Shown: one piece after another, positions 8,730 through 16,928 of the stretch
Numbering within the stretch: position 1 is the first letter of the stretch
Layout of the letters: each line of letters opens with the position of its first letter
NCBI GenBank assembly: GCA_049314555.1
Contig: JBMOEW010000035.1
Coordinates: 1-33,723, forward strand
Length of the DNA stretch: 33,723 nucleotides
Direction: 5' to 3'
DNA from: REEB509 sp049314555
Lineage (GTDB): Bacteria; Pseudomonadota; Alphaproteobacteria; Caulobacterales; Aquidulcibacteraceae
Made by a program: the position numbers and the translations under genes
The notes under the pieces: model-generated
What the model saw: only the letters and a program-made list of their open reading frames with translations
Told to the model about the DNA's origin: nothing
Database searches by the model: none

Positions 8730-9585
8730 GCCTCGCTCCCCGATGGATGCCGATCCTCCGGCGCGCCCAGGCCGGGCGTGGTCTGATCTTGGGCCGCGGG
8801 TGCTATCGGCGGCGGCGCTTATCCCTGCGGCCCTTTGGTGTGCGTGGGCTGGCGGCCCCTGGTTGGCGGGGGCTACCGGGGCTGCTGTTGTGATCATGAG
8901 CTTTGAGTGGGCTCGGATGAGTGCCCCAAAACGCTTGGGCGTCAGCTGGGCGCTGACGTTTGTGGGGGCGTTTGGCGGGGTGGTTTTGGCGAGCTGGGGG
9001 GCGATGACCTGGGCTTGGCTTTGGCTTTTTGGCTGGTCTTTGCTGAGCGCGGTATTTGCGGAGCGGGGCGTTGGCCGATTGGAACAGGCCTTGGGCGCGC
9101 TTTATGTTGGGGTTCCGCCTGCGTTGTTTTTGTGGCTGCGATCGCATGACCCGGGCGGGGTGGTGGTGATCTTGGGCCTGTTCGTGATCATGTGGAGCGC
9201 GGACATGGCTGGGTATTTTGCCGGGCGCCTGATCGGGGGGCCGCGGGTGGCACCGGCGATCTCGCCCCACAAAACCTGGGCTGGCGTTTTGGCGGGTTTT
9301 TTTGCAGGCGGGCTTGCGGGGGTTGGCTGTGGTTTCGCTTTTGGCGGCCCGCTCCTTGTGTGGGGCACTGCTGGGGTGACATTGGCCGTGGTCGGGCTGT
9401 CGGGTGATTTGTTGGAATCGCTGGTGAAGCGGCGGTTTGGCGTCAAGGACGCAAGCCGGATCATTCCGGGCCATGGCGGGATGCTGGATCGGTTGGACGG
9501 CCTTATCACGGCAACCCTGGTCACCGCGCTGGCGCTATGGGCGATGCCTCAGCTTTTGATCCTGCTGCTGGGGGGGAAGCCATGA
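8671..9585 (+). CDS. cdsA: Phosphatidate cytidylyltransferase (CDP-diglyceride synthase)
   Basis: A multi-spanning inner-membrane enzyme making CDP-diacylglycerol from phosphatidic acid and CTP, the entry to phospholipid synthesis. The C-terminal signature of the family is complete: SLVKRRFGVKDASRIIPGHG followed by GMLDRLD (about residues 250-276). Upstream lie several hydrophobic helices rich in Ala, Gly and Trp. The start is uncertain. ATG 8671 has a GGAGG nine bases upstream but overlaps uppS by 59 bases; ATG 8743, just after the uppS stop, gives 280 residues and leaves a lead more like homologs. Its stop overlaps the dxr ATG by four bases. Confidence 0.92.
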   Translation: MTTDAANGATAAQAVSAAAEPRSPMDADPPARPGRAWSDLGPRVLSAAALIPAALWCAWAGGPWLAGATGAAVVIMSFEWARMSAPKRLGVSWALTFVGAFGGVVLASWGAMTWAWLWLFGWSLLSAVFAERGVGRLEQALGALYVGVPPALFLWLRSHDPGGVVVILGLFVIMWSADMAGYFAGRLIGGPRVAPAISPHKTWAGVLAGFFAGGLAGVGCGFAFGGPLLVWGTAGVTLAVVGLSGDLLESLVKRRFGVKDASRIIPGHGGMLDRLDGLITATLVTALALWAMPQLLILLLGGKP

Positions 9586-10772
9586 CCCTTCCGGCGCGGG
9601 TGAGCATTTTGGGAGTTACGGGATCGGTGGGTGCCTCAACCGTGGCGGTGCTGGAAGAAGCCCGTGCGGCGGGGCGTGAGTTCGCTGTTGAGGCTTTGAC
9701 GGCGGGGCGCAACGTTGAGGGCCTTGTGGCCGCGGGCGCGCGATTGGGGGCCCGATTTCTGGCGATTGGGGATGCGTCCTGCGGGCCTGCGCTGAAGCAG
9801 GCTGCGGCGCATTTGGGAATTGAGACCGGTGCCGGCCAGGCTGCGATCGTGGAGGCGGCCGCGCGCGACGCCGAGTGGGTCATGGCCGCTATCGTTGGGG
9901 CGGCTGGTCTGGAGCCGACGATGGCCGCCATCGAGCGGGGGGCCACCGTGGCGCTAGCCAACAAAGAGGCGCTGGTTTGCGCGGGCGGATTGATGACGGC
10001 AGCAGCGGCGCGCAGCAACGCGCGGCTGGTGCCGGTGGACAGCGAACACAGCGCGATCTTCCAGGTTTGGGAAGGCGTCGAGCATGTAGAGCGCGTGACC
10101 CTGACAGCGTCTGGCGGGCCTTTCCGGACGTGGACGCGGGACGAAATGGCCGTCGCCACGCCGAAGCAGGCCGCCAAGCATCCCACTTGGTCGATGGGGC
10201 CAAAGATCACCATCGACAGCGCCACTTTGATGAACAAGGGCTTTGAGGTGATCGAAGCGGCGCATTTGTTTGGCCTGGGCGAAGACCGGTTGGGGGTTTT
10301 GGTGCACCCGCAGTCGATTATTCACAGCCTGGTGCACTACGTTGACGGGTCAGTGCTCGCCCAGCTCAGCGTGCCGGATATGCGGTTGCCCATCGCTTAT
10401 GCGCTGAGCGTGCCGGAGCGGCTGCGGGTATCGACACCGCGGCTGGACCTGGCCGCCATCGCGCAATTGACGTTTGAAGCGCCAGATGAGGAGCGGTTTC
10501 CTGCCTTGGGTCTGATTCGGGCGGCAATGCGGTCCGGTGGCGGGGTCAGCTGTGGTCTGAACGCGGCGAATGAGATCTCTGTGCAAGCTTTTCTGGAGGG
10601 CCAGATAGGATTTCTCCAGATTTGCGAAGTTAACAGCGTGGTTTTGGAGCAACTGATTGGGGGGCGTCTTGCAAGCATCGCAAAATCGCCGTCTTCGTTG
10701 GATCAGGTGCGGTCTATTGATTTGGCGTCACGCACCGCTGCGGTGGAAGCCGTGAAGGCATTGGGCGGTTGA
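9582..10772 (+). CDS. dxr: 1-deoxy-D-xylulose 5-phosphate reductoisomerase
   Basis: A 396-residue cytoplasmic enzyme converting DXP to 2-C-methyl-D-erythritol 4-phosphate with NADPH, the first committed step of the MEP isoprenoid pathway. The NADPH loop GVTGSVG is at 11-17. LANKEALVCAGG (125-136), VDSEHSAIFQ (152-161, metal ligands D153 and E155), TASGGPFR and the flexible-loop region HPTWSMGPKITIDSATLMNK followed by GFEVIEA are all present. ATG 9582 overlaps the cdsA stop (ATGA) and follows a GGGGGGAAG site; the longer frame from 9537 lies inside cdsA. It supplies isoprenyl units for the uppS product nearby. Confidence 0.97.
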   Translation: MTLPARVSILGVTGSVGASTVAVLEEARAAGREFAVEALTAGRNVEGLVAAGARLGARFLAIGDASCGPALKQAAAHLGIETGAGQAAIVEAAARDAEWVMAAIVGAAGLEPTMAAIERGATVALANKEALVCAGGLMTAAAARSNARLVPVDSEHSAIFQVWEGVEHVERVTLTASGGPFRTWTRDEMAVATPKQAAKHPTWSMGPKITIDSATLMNKGFEVIEAAHLFGLGEDRLGVLVHPQSIIHSLVHYVDGSVLAQLSVPDMRLPIAYALSVPERLRVSTPRLDLAAIAQLTFEAPDEERFPALGLIRAAMRSGGGVSCGLNAANEISVQAFLEGQIGFLQICEVNSVVLEQLIGGRLASIAKSPSSLDQVRSIDLASRTAAVEAVKALGG

Positions 10773-10840
10773 GGGCTTCAGAGCCAATTAACGAAAGTCG
10801 GTCGATGGTACGGCCGCAAATGGGATAAAGAGGAGCGCCG

Positions 10841-10897
10841 GTGAGACAACGCCGTAGAGATCATGGTCGGTTCGACCTGGGGGGCTGTCATGGCTGA
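10841..10897 (+). CDS. Possible 18-residue leader ORF overlapping the rseP start
   Basis: A GTG at 10841 follows the best ribosome binding site of this gap, AAAGAGGAG ending five bases upstream. The frame encodes 18 residues beginning MRQRRRDHGRF and ends with TGA at 10895-10897, overlapping the rseP ATG (10890-10892) by eight bases. The peptide is basic and has no recognised family. The arrangement suggests a leader whose translation could bring ribosomes to rseP. Whether it is translated is unknown; the alternative is that the AGGAG is incidental. Confidence 0.3.
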   Translation: MRQRRRDHGRFDLGGCHG

Positions 10898-12098
10898 GGT
10901 GCTTGGCTTTCTTCAGTCGACACTGATTTATGTCGGTTCGTTCGTCGCGGTGTTGAGCCTCGTGGTGTTCGTACACGAGTTCGGCCACTTCCAGGCCGCG
11001 CGCTGGTCTGGCGTGGCAGTCGACACGTTCTCGATCGGTTTTGGCAAGACGCTCTGGTCTGGCAAGGACAAGCATGGTGTGACGTGGCGTGTCGCTGCGT
11101 TGCCGCTCGGGGGCTACGTAAAGTTTGCTGGCGATGCAGATGCGTCAAGCGCTCTGCCGACGGAGATGCCAGATACACCCGATGGGTTGGCGGAGGCCCG
11201 AAAAAAGGGGCTTTTTCACGCAATGCCGATCCCGGTGCGCGCTTTTGTGGTGGCGGCCGGGCCTTCGACGAATTTCATTTTCTCGATCTTGGTGTTTGCG
11301 CTGCTCGCGTTTGCCTTAGGCAAAGACGTGACTGACCGGGATTCTCTGTCGCCGCGCGTCGATATGGTGATGGCGGATTTCCCGGCTGCGGCTGCGGGTA
11401 TTCAGCCTGACGACGTCATCCTTGCGGTCAATGGGCGCGAGATTAGCACCTGGGGTGAGTTTCGCAGACCCGTCGAGGCGAGTGCCGGGGTGCCCCTGTC
11501 GCTGACGCTGCAGCGTGGCGATCAGGTGGTTGAGGCTTCAGTCACGCCGCGCGCAGACACGCGGATGGATCCAGAGACCGGTATTGAAAGCCAAGTTGGG
11601 CGGGTTGGGATTGTGCGCTCGCCGGGCCCTGGCGAGGTCATCATCGACCGGTTGAATCCGATCGAGGCGTTGGCAGAAGGGGCGCGTCAGACCTGGCAGA
11701 TTGTTGCCAGTACTGGAGCCTATGTGGGGAATATCTTCACTGGCAAGGCGTCGGCGGAGCACATTTCCGGGCCAACGGGAATTTTTCAGCAATCAGGCGC
11801 AATTGCGGAGCGCGCGATTGATCAGGGCAATACGTCCATTTGGGAGCGGGTGAGCGATTTGCTGCTGTCTCTGCTTGGCTGGGCGGCGGTGCTGTCGGTG
11901 GCCGTCGGGATTGTCAATCTCTTGCCAGTGCCTGTTCTTGATGGTGGGCATTTGGCGTTTTATGCGCTTGAAGCAGTGCGTGGCGGCAAGCCTTTGCCGA
12001 TGGAGACACAGGAATGGGCTTACCGCGGAGGGTTGGGGCTTTTGCTGTGTTTGTTCCTGTTTGCGACGTGGAACGACCTGCAAAGGCTGTTCGGGTGA
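10890..12098 (+). CDS. rseP: RIP metalloprotease RseP (site-2 protease family)
   Basis: A 402-residue intramembrane zinc protease of the S2P family. The zinc motif HEFGH is in the first membrane helix (H29, E30, H33) and the third ligand motif LDGG is near the C-terminus (D351 in PVLDGGH). A periplasmic PDZ domain lies between, recognisable by AAAAGIQPDDVILAVNGREI. In E. coli it cleaves anti-sigma factor RseA and remnant signal peptides; the substrate here is unknown. I chose ATG 10890 after a G6 run; an ATG at 10863 would add nine residues. It sits between dxr and bamA as in most proteobacteria. Confidence 0.94.
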   Translation: MAEVLGFLQSTLIYVGSFVAVLSLVVFVHEFGHFQAARWSGVAVDTFSIGFGKTLWSGKDKHGVTWRVAALPLGGYVKFAGDADASSALPTEMPDTPDGLAEARKKGLFHAMPIPVRAFVVAAGPSTNFIFSILVFALLAFALGKDVTDRDSLSPRVDMVMADFPAAAAGIQPDDVILAVNGREISTWGEFRRPVEASAGVPLSLTLQRGDQVVEASVTPRADTRMDPETGIESQVGRVGIVRSPGPGEVIIDRLNPIEALAEGARQTWQIVASTGAYVGNIFTGKASAEHISGPTGIFQQSGAIAERAIDQGNTSIWERVSDLLLSLLGWAAVLSVAVGIVNLLPVPVLDGGHLAFYALEAVRGGKPLPMETQEWAYRGGLGLLLCLFLFATWNDLQRLFG

Positions 12099-12190
12099 TG
12101 AATAGCGGCGCCGCGTCCTTGTCACGCGGCGTCGGATCATGTCTTAAGTCCATGGCGCTGGGGAGCGCCGAACGATCGAGGCCAGCATGA
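12098..12190 (+). CDS. Possible 30-residue ORF bridging rseP and bamA
   Basis: The ATG at 12098 overlaps the rseP stop as TGATG, and the ORF's own TGA (12188-12190) overlaps the bamA ATG as ATGA, so the frame spans the whole 88-bp gap. The peptide starts MNSGAASLSRGVG and has no recognised domain, signal peptide or membrane helix. Its codon choice (gga, tca, cga, agg) is less biased than in neighbouring genes, which argues against long selection as protein. It may work as a coupling frame that carries ribosomes from rseP to bamA, or be chance. Confidence 0.25.
   Translation: MNSGAASLSRGVGSCLKSMALGSAERSRPA
12109..12131 (+). promoter_or_regulatory. Hairpin downstream of rseP
   Basis: CGCCGCGT (12109-12116) pairs perfectly with ACGCGGCG (12124-12131) around a 7-nt loop. 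No T run follows, so termination by the intrinsic route is unlikely. It lies in the rseP-bamA gap. Confidence 0.35.
12154..12169 (+). promoter_or_regulatory. Compact hairpin in the bamA leader
   Basis: GGCGCT (12154-12159) pairs with AGCGCC (12164-12169) around a GGGG loop, ending 17 bases before the bamA ATG and just upstream of a weak CGAGG ribosome binding site. It could influence bamA translation initiation; this is inference. Confidence 0.35.
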
Positions 12191-14733
12191 AGCGCGTGTT
12201 GCGAGAAGTCGTTGTTGGCGCGGTAAGTTGCGTTGCAACAGTCAGTGTGGGTGTGTTGGCAGGGGGCGCTTCGGCGCTCGCGCAAGATGTCGCGCCGGAT
12301 CCATCGTTACGGGGCTCCACCCTAACTGGAGTGCCCGTCGCGACGCAGGCCCCAACCGTGACGCCCGCACCGGTGCAGGCCCAGGTGGTCCGCCGCGTGG
12401 TGGTGGAAGGCAATCAGCGGATCGAAGCTTCGACGGTTTCGTCTTACCTGCTGCTGCGGTCTGGGGATGCGTTTGACCCGGAACGGATCGACCTTTCGTT
12501 GAAGACCCTGTTTGCGACAGGCCTGTTTGCGGATGTGCGGATTGAACAGCGGGGAGCCGATCTCGTTGTCTCGGTCATTGAGAATCCGATCGTCAACCGG
12601 GTGATCTTTGAGGGTCTGAACTCCCTGAAGGAAGAGGACCTGAACGAAGAGGTGCAGGCACAGCCTCGCTCAGTGTTCACCCCGGCGCGAGTCCAAGCCG
12701 ATGTACAGCGGATTATTGAGCTTTACCGCCGGGCGGGGCGCTTTGCCGCGACCGTGACGCCGCAGGTGCGCGAGTTGGAACAGAACCGCGTCGATTTGAT
12801 TTTCGAGATCGACGAAGGCCCGGTGACGGGGGTTCGCAACATCAACTTCATCGGCAACGACGCGTTCAGTGACCGTCGCCTCGCGGACGCGATCGTCACG
12901 ACCGAGTCGCACTGGTGGAATTTCTTCAGCAAGAACGACAACTACGATCCGGATCGACTTGAGTATGACCGCGAGCAACTGCGGCAATACTACACCAATC
13001 GCGGGTATGCGGATTTCCGGGTGGTTTCGGCGGTGGCTGAACTGACGCCCGATCAGCGCGATTTCTACATCACCTTCACAGTGGACGAGGGCCAGCGCTT
13101 TGAGTTCGGCGACATCTCGGTCACCACCGAATTGCAGCGCGTGCCCGCGGAATTGCTGCGCGCAGCGATACCGATCCGGGAAGGCGAACTTTTCCAAGGC
13201 GAAATGATCGAAACCTCGATCGACGCCATGACGTTGGTGGCGGGCACGGCCGGGTATGCCAATGTGGACATTCGCCCGCGGATCGAGCGCGATCGCGAAA
13301 ATGGCCGGGTGAACATCACCTTTGAGGTGAACGAGGGGCCGCGGGTCTTCATTGAACGCATTAATATTGTGGGCAATACCAGCACGCTTGACGAGGTCAT
13401 CCGCCGGGAACTGCGGCTGGTGGAAGGCGACGCGTTCAACCGGGTTTTGCTGGACCGCTCTCGGGCGCGGGTGCGGGCGCTGGGCTTCTTCAAGGAAGTT
13501 GAAGTGGAAGAGCGTCCTGGCTCGACGCGGGACCGTTCCATCGTTGATGTAAAGATTGAAGAAGACAATACGGGTGAGTTGGCGTTTGCGGCAGGCTTTT
13601 CCTCGACCGACTCGTTTTTGTTCGATGTGTCGGTAAGCCAGCGCAACCTGCGGGGCAGAGGTCAGTTCCTGCGGTTCAGGGCTTCAACCAGCCAGCGACG
13701 CCAACAGCTGGATTTCCGGTTCTTGGAACCACGCTTCTTGGGCCGCGAGCTTTCGGCGGGGATCGACCTTTACTCCCTGCGCAGCGACTTCATCGAAGAA
13801 TCGTCGTTCGAGAACCAGTCGACCGGGCTTGGGTTGCGCTTTGGCTTCCCCATTACCGACACCACCAGCCTTGGGATCAACTACACGCTGGTGCAGGACA
13901 GTCTTGAAGTCGCCGACGTTGGGGTGGCGGTTGAGACCGGCGTTGTTGGCGTTACTGAGGTTGTGGATCAGTGCAACGTGCGCAACCCGTCGCGCCTGCT
14001 GATTTGCGACCAGGAAGGGGACTTCCTCACGTCGCTGCTGGGCTATTCGTTCCGCTGGGATCGCAGAAATGATCCAGTAGAGGCCACCCGCGGGTTTGAT
14101 TTGACACTGCGGCAGGACTTCGCGGGGCTTGGTGGCGAGGTTAAATACCTGCGCACTGAACTCGAGACCGGCGTTTACTATGGACTGTTCAGAGGTGTTA
14201 CCGCGAGCTTCAACCTGAACTCCGGCTTTATTGTTGGATGGGGCGATGAAGAAGTGCGGATTAACGACCGCTTCTTTAAGGGCGGGCAAAGTTTCCGCGG
14301 CTTCGATGTGGCCGGGCTCGGGCCGCGCCAGTTGGTGACTGTGCAGGACTCAACGGGACGCGTTGTGAACCAAATCGAGGGGGATTCCCTCGGGGGCAAT
14401 TTCTACTCGATCGGAACGCTTGAGTTGTCGCTGCCTTTGGGCCTTCCAGAGCAGTTTGGCCTCAGCGGCGCCCTATTCGCGGAGTTTGGTACGCTTGGCA
14501 TTCTGGATGACGGCAGCAGGGCAACTCGTGTTGTGACCTCAGGGTCTGGCTCGGACCTGCAAACAGTCACTCAGTTTGTTGAAGACGATCCGTCGTTGCG
14601 CGCGTCGGCAGGATTGAGCGTCTTCTGGGATTCACCGTTCGGACCGGTGCAGTTTGACTTCGCTCAACCGTTCCAGCGGGAGGACTATGACCAGACAGAG
14701 ACGTTCCGGTTCTCGACGCGGACCCGGTTCTGA
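12187..14733 (+). CDS. bamA: Outer membrane protein assembly factor BamA
   Basis: An 848-residue outer-membrane insertase that folds beta-barrel proteins into the outer membrane. A signal peptide ends near ALA (about residue 32), followed by a Pro/Thr/Ala linker. Five POTRA domains can be placed at about 67-134, 135-211, 214-302, 305-384 and 387-458, each with the GN/EG turn patterns of the family. The 16-strand barrel runs from about 465 to the end. The conserved loop-6 RGF is at 704-706 (FRGFD), and the protein ends with the barrel-terminal phenylalanine (STRTRF). It lies between the protease RseP and chaperone Skp, the standard envelope-biogenesis order. Confidence 0.97.
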   Translation: MKRVLREVVVGAVSCVATVSVGVLAGGASALAQDVAPDPSLRGSTLTGVPVATQAPTVTPAPVQAQVVRRVVVEGNQRIEASTVSSYLLLRSGDAFDPERIDLSLKTLFATGLFADVRIEQRGADLVVSVIENPIVNRVIFEGLNSLKEEDLNEEVQAQPRSVFTPARVQADVQRIIELYRRAGRFAATVTPQVRELEQNRVDLIFEIDEGPVTGVRNINFIGNDAFSDRRLADAIVTTESHWWNFFSKNDNYDPDRLEYDREQLRQYYTNRGYADFRVVSAVAELTPDQRDFYITFTVDEGQRFEFGDISVTTELQRVPAELLRAAIPIREGELFQGEMIETSIDAMTLVAGTAGYANVDIRPRIERDRENGRVNITFEVNEGPRVFIERINIVGNTSTLDEVIRRELRLVEGDAFNRVLLDRSRARVRALGFFKEVEVEERPGSTRDRSIVDVKIEEDNTGELAFAAGFSSTDSFLFDVSVSQRNLRGRGQFLRFRASTSQRRQQLDFRFLEPRFLGRELSAGIDLYSLRSDFIEESSFENQSTGLGLRFGFPITDTTSLGINYTLVQDSLEVADVGVAVETGVVGVTEVVDQCNVRNPSRLLICDQEGDFLTSLLGYSFRWDRRNDPVEATRGFDLTLRQDFAGLGGEVKYLRTELETGVYYGLFRGVTASFNLNSGFIVGWGDEEVRINDRFFKGGQSFRGFDVAGLGPRQLVTVQDSTGRVVNQIEGDSLGGNFYSIGTLELSLPLGLPEQFGLSGALFAEFGTLGILDDGSRATRVVTSGSGSDLQTVTQFVEDDPSLRASAGLSVFWDSPFGPVQFDFAQPFQREDYDQTETFRFSTRTRF

Positions 14734-14768
14734 TCTGATCTAAAGGTGCATTTGTGCCTAAGGGGGAC

Positions 14769-14811
14769 TGCAATCGGCACCTTGCGTGCCGGGTTGCAGC
14801 GGTGTCTTTTT
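14769..14811 (+). terminator. Terminator-like hairpin between bamA and skp
   Basis: TGCAA (14769-14773) and CGGCAC (14775-14780) pair with GTGCCG (14786-14791) and TTGCA (14794-14798), giving an 11-bp stem with a small internal bulge and a 5-nt loop. A run of five T follows at 14807-14811, eight bases after the stem. The distance is longer than in a canonical intrinsic terminator, so partial termination or attenuation is more likely than a full stop. Confidence 0.5.
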
Positions 14812-14840
14812 GCAAGAAACACGTGAAAGGGTAGTGGGAT

Positions 14841-15440
14841 ATGATGCGTCTTTTCGCAATCATGGTTATGGCGCTCGGCTTGGTGGCGGCACCTCAGGTG
14901 GCGCACGCACAGGCGGCGTCTTCGAGTTTCGTGGTATTGGATACCGATACGCTTGCAAACACGTCAGCAGCAGGGCGCAGCCTTGCCGCTCAGTTGCAAA
15001 CGCTGCAACAGCAAATGGTGCAGGAAATTGTGTCTGAAGAGCAGGCCATTCAAGCCGAGGCCCGCCGCTTGGCGGAAGCCGCTCAGGGCCAAACCCGCGA
15101 ACAATTGCTGAGCAATGCGACCCTGACGGGCCAAATTGCCGCCAATGACCGGCGCGCGGACGCTTTGCGGCAGCGGGCTGAAGCCAACAACCGCGACTTT
15201 GGCTACACGCGTATGCAATCGTTGAACGATCTGAACCGGCAGTTGCTGCCGATCGTCAACGAAGTGATGGCCTCGCGGGGCGCTGCCCTGGTGGTGGATC
15301 GTTCAGCGGTGATTTCGTTCAATCCTGCGATCGACATCACGCAGGAAGTGTTGACCCGCCTTGATCAACGCGTGCCTTCGGTTCGTGTGACCCGTCAGAC
15401 AGCACCAGCACAGGCGCAGCCTGCCGCTCCGGCACGCTAA
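14841..15440 (+). CDS. skp: OmpH/Skp family periplasmic chaperone
   Basis: A 199-residue secreted protein. The signal peptide ends at AHA (residue 23). The start of the mature part contains FVVLDTDTLANTS, corresponding to the beta strand of Skp, and is followed by a long helical, Gln/Ala/Glu-rich region (about 45-135) that would form the Skp tentacles, then a short beta region VNEVMASRGAALVVDRSAVI that closes the body domain. Skp trimers hold unfolded outer-membrane proteins and deliver them to BamA. A Pro/Ala/Gln-rich tail ends the protein. Two consecutive ATGs (14841, 14844) are possible starts. Its place between bamA and lpxD is conserved. Confidence 0.9.
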   Translation: MMRLFAIMVMALGLVAAPQVAHAQAASSSFVVLDTDTLANTSAAGRSLAAQLQTLQQQMVQEIVSEEQAIQAEARRLAEAAQGQTREQLLSNATLTGQIAANDRRADALRQRAEANNRDFGYTRMQSLNDLNRQLLPIVNEVMASRGAALVVDRSAVISFNPAIDITQEVLTRLDQRVPSVRVTRQTAPAQAQPAAPAR

Positions 15441-15460
15441 ACCACGTTGGATGGCGCGAG

Positions 15461-16453
15461 ATGATTGATCCGCGCTTTTACTGTTCGGTCGGCCCGCTGC
15501 CAGCATCTGAGCTGGCGGCGGGTTTTCCTGTTTGGGGGGATGGCGAGCGGCTTATCGCTCGGGTCGCTGCCTTCGGCGAAGGGGCTGAGGACGCTGTCTG
15601 CTATCTTGAGGGCAAGGTGGCAGATTGGCCTTCGCGTCCGATAGGCTGCCTGATCACCCACGCTGGATTGGCTGAACAGGCCAAAGAGCATTCGGCGTAC
15701 GTGATCACCTCCGCCGCACCCCGGGCACAGTTTGCGCGGATCGCGGCGCGCGTGCAGCGGTTGCGGTCGTTCCATGATCCAGGTCCTGAGGCTCTTGTGG
15801 AAGCCGGCGCGCGGGTGGCCGCGACTGCCGTGATTAGCCCTGGGTGCGAAATCGGGGCGGGCGCTGAGATTGGTCCTTACTGCGTGATTGGGCCTGGCGT
15901 CGCCATTGGGCGCGGAACACAACTTGGCGCGCATTGCGTGGTGCAGTGCGCGTTGATCGGCGATCTGGTCAAGATCGGGCCAGGGAACGTGATTGGGGAG
16001 GCTGGCTTTGGCGTCGCCGGCGATGGGCAGGGCCTTGTGGACATGCCGCACTTTGGACGGGTGATTATTCAAGACCGTGTGCGGATTGGGGCCAACTGCA
16101 ACGTCGACCGAGGCATGTTGGCCGACACCATAATCGCAGAAGACTGCAAGATCGACAATCTTTGCCACGTGGCCCACAACGTCACTTTAGGGAGAGGCGT
16201 GATCATCGCCGCTTTCGGTGGCATTTCAGGTACCGTATCGGTCGGGGACGGTGTGCGCATGGGCGGGCGTGTCGGGATCGCTGATCACGTTCATGTTGGG
16301 GCCGGTGCATCGCTTGCGGCAGGCTCTGCGGTATTGCAAGACGTAGCTGCCGGTGAAACGGTGGCGGGGTATCCGGCCAAGTCAATCAGGGCCTGGATGC
16401 GGGAGACCGCTTGGCTCAAGCGGGCTGCGGGAAAGAAACATGATGGAGCGTGA
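15461..16453 (+). CDS. lpxD: UDP-3-O-(3-hydroxyacyl)glucosamine N-acyltransferase
   Basis: A 330-residue lipid A enzyme that adds the N-linked 3-hydroxyacyl chain from acyl-ACP to UDP-3-O-acylglucosamine. The N-terminal uridine-binding domain (about 1-105) is followed by left-handed beta-helix hexapeptide repeats such as IGAGAEIGPYCVIGPGV. The catalytic histidine in HVAHN is H239, the same number as in E. coli. The C-terminus (YPAKSIRAWMRETAWLKR) is a helical ACP-binding tail. It follows skp by 20 bases and overlaps fabZ. Confidence 0.96.
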   Translation: MIDPRFYCSVGPLPASELAAGFPVWGDGERLIARVAAFGEGAEDAVCYLEGKVADWPSRPIGCLITHAGLAEQAKEHSAYVITSAAPRAQFARIAARVQRLRSFHDPGPEALVEAGARVAATAVISPGCEIGAGAEIGPYCVIGPGVAIGRGTQLGAHCVVQCALIGDLVKIGPGNVIGEAGFGVAGDGQGLVDMPHFGRVIIQDRVRIGANCNVDRGMLADTIIAEDCKIDNLCHVAHNVTLGRGVIIAAFGGISGTVSVGDGVRMGGRVGIADHVHVGAGASLAAGSAVLQDVAAGETVAGYPAKSIRAWMRETAWLKRAAGKKHDGA

Positions 16454-16928
16454 AGCGCCAAACGCGGCTGAGATGGCCGGCGGGCACATCGACATTGACG
16501 AGATCCTTTCACGGATCCCGCATAGGTATCCATTCTTGCTCGTGGATCGATGCCAGGACTATGTGGCGCACACGTCCATTCGAGGGATCAAGTGTGTGAC
16601 CGCGAACGAGCCCTATTTTCCAGGGCATTTCCCGCACAAACCGGTCATGCCGGGTGTTTTGCAGATTGAGGCGATGGCGCAGACGGGGGCTGTGCTGATG
16701 TCGAAATCCTTGGATGTGGACGTGACCAAGAACACCATCTTGTTCATGTCGGTGGATGGGGTGCGCTTTCGCAAGCCCGTGCGCCCAGGTGATGTGCTTG
16801 AGATGCCGGTTTCGGTTTTGCTCGCACGGCGGAATATCTTTAAGTTCCGGGGACAAGCGCTGGTGAATGGCGAGCTTGCTTGTGAGGCAGAATTTGCGGC
16901 CATGAAAGTTGAGTTGCCACCTTCATGA
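16440..16928 (+). CDS. fabZ: 3-hydroxyacyl-ACP dehydratase FabZ
   Basis: A 162-residue hot-dog fold dehydratase making trans-2-enoyl-ACP in fatty acid elongation. Catalytic residues are H63 in FPGHFP and E77 in LQIEAMAQ. The start region DEILSRIPHRYPFLLVDR is typical. ATG 16440 (or 16443) follows GGGAAAG and overlaps the lpxD end by 14 bases; the in-frame GTG at 16353 would lie deep in lpxD. The stop overlaps lpxA as ATGA. The lpxD-fabZ-lpxA order links 3-hydroxyacyl-ACP use for lipid A to competition with fatty acid elongation. Confidence 0.96.
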   Translation: MMEREAPNAAEMAGGHIDIDEILSRIPHRYPFLLVDRCQDYVAHTSIRGIKCVTANEPYFPGHFPHKPVMPGVLQIEAMAQTGAVLMSKSLDVDVTKNTILFMSVDGVRFRKPVRPGDVLEMPVSVLLARRNIFKFRGQALVNGELACEAEFAAMKVELPPS

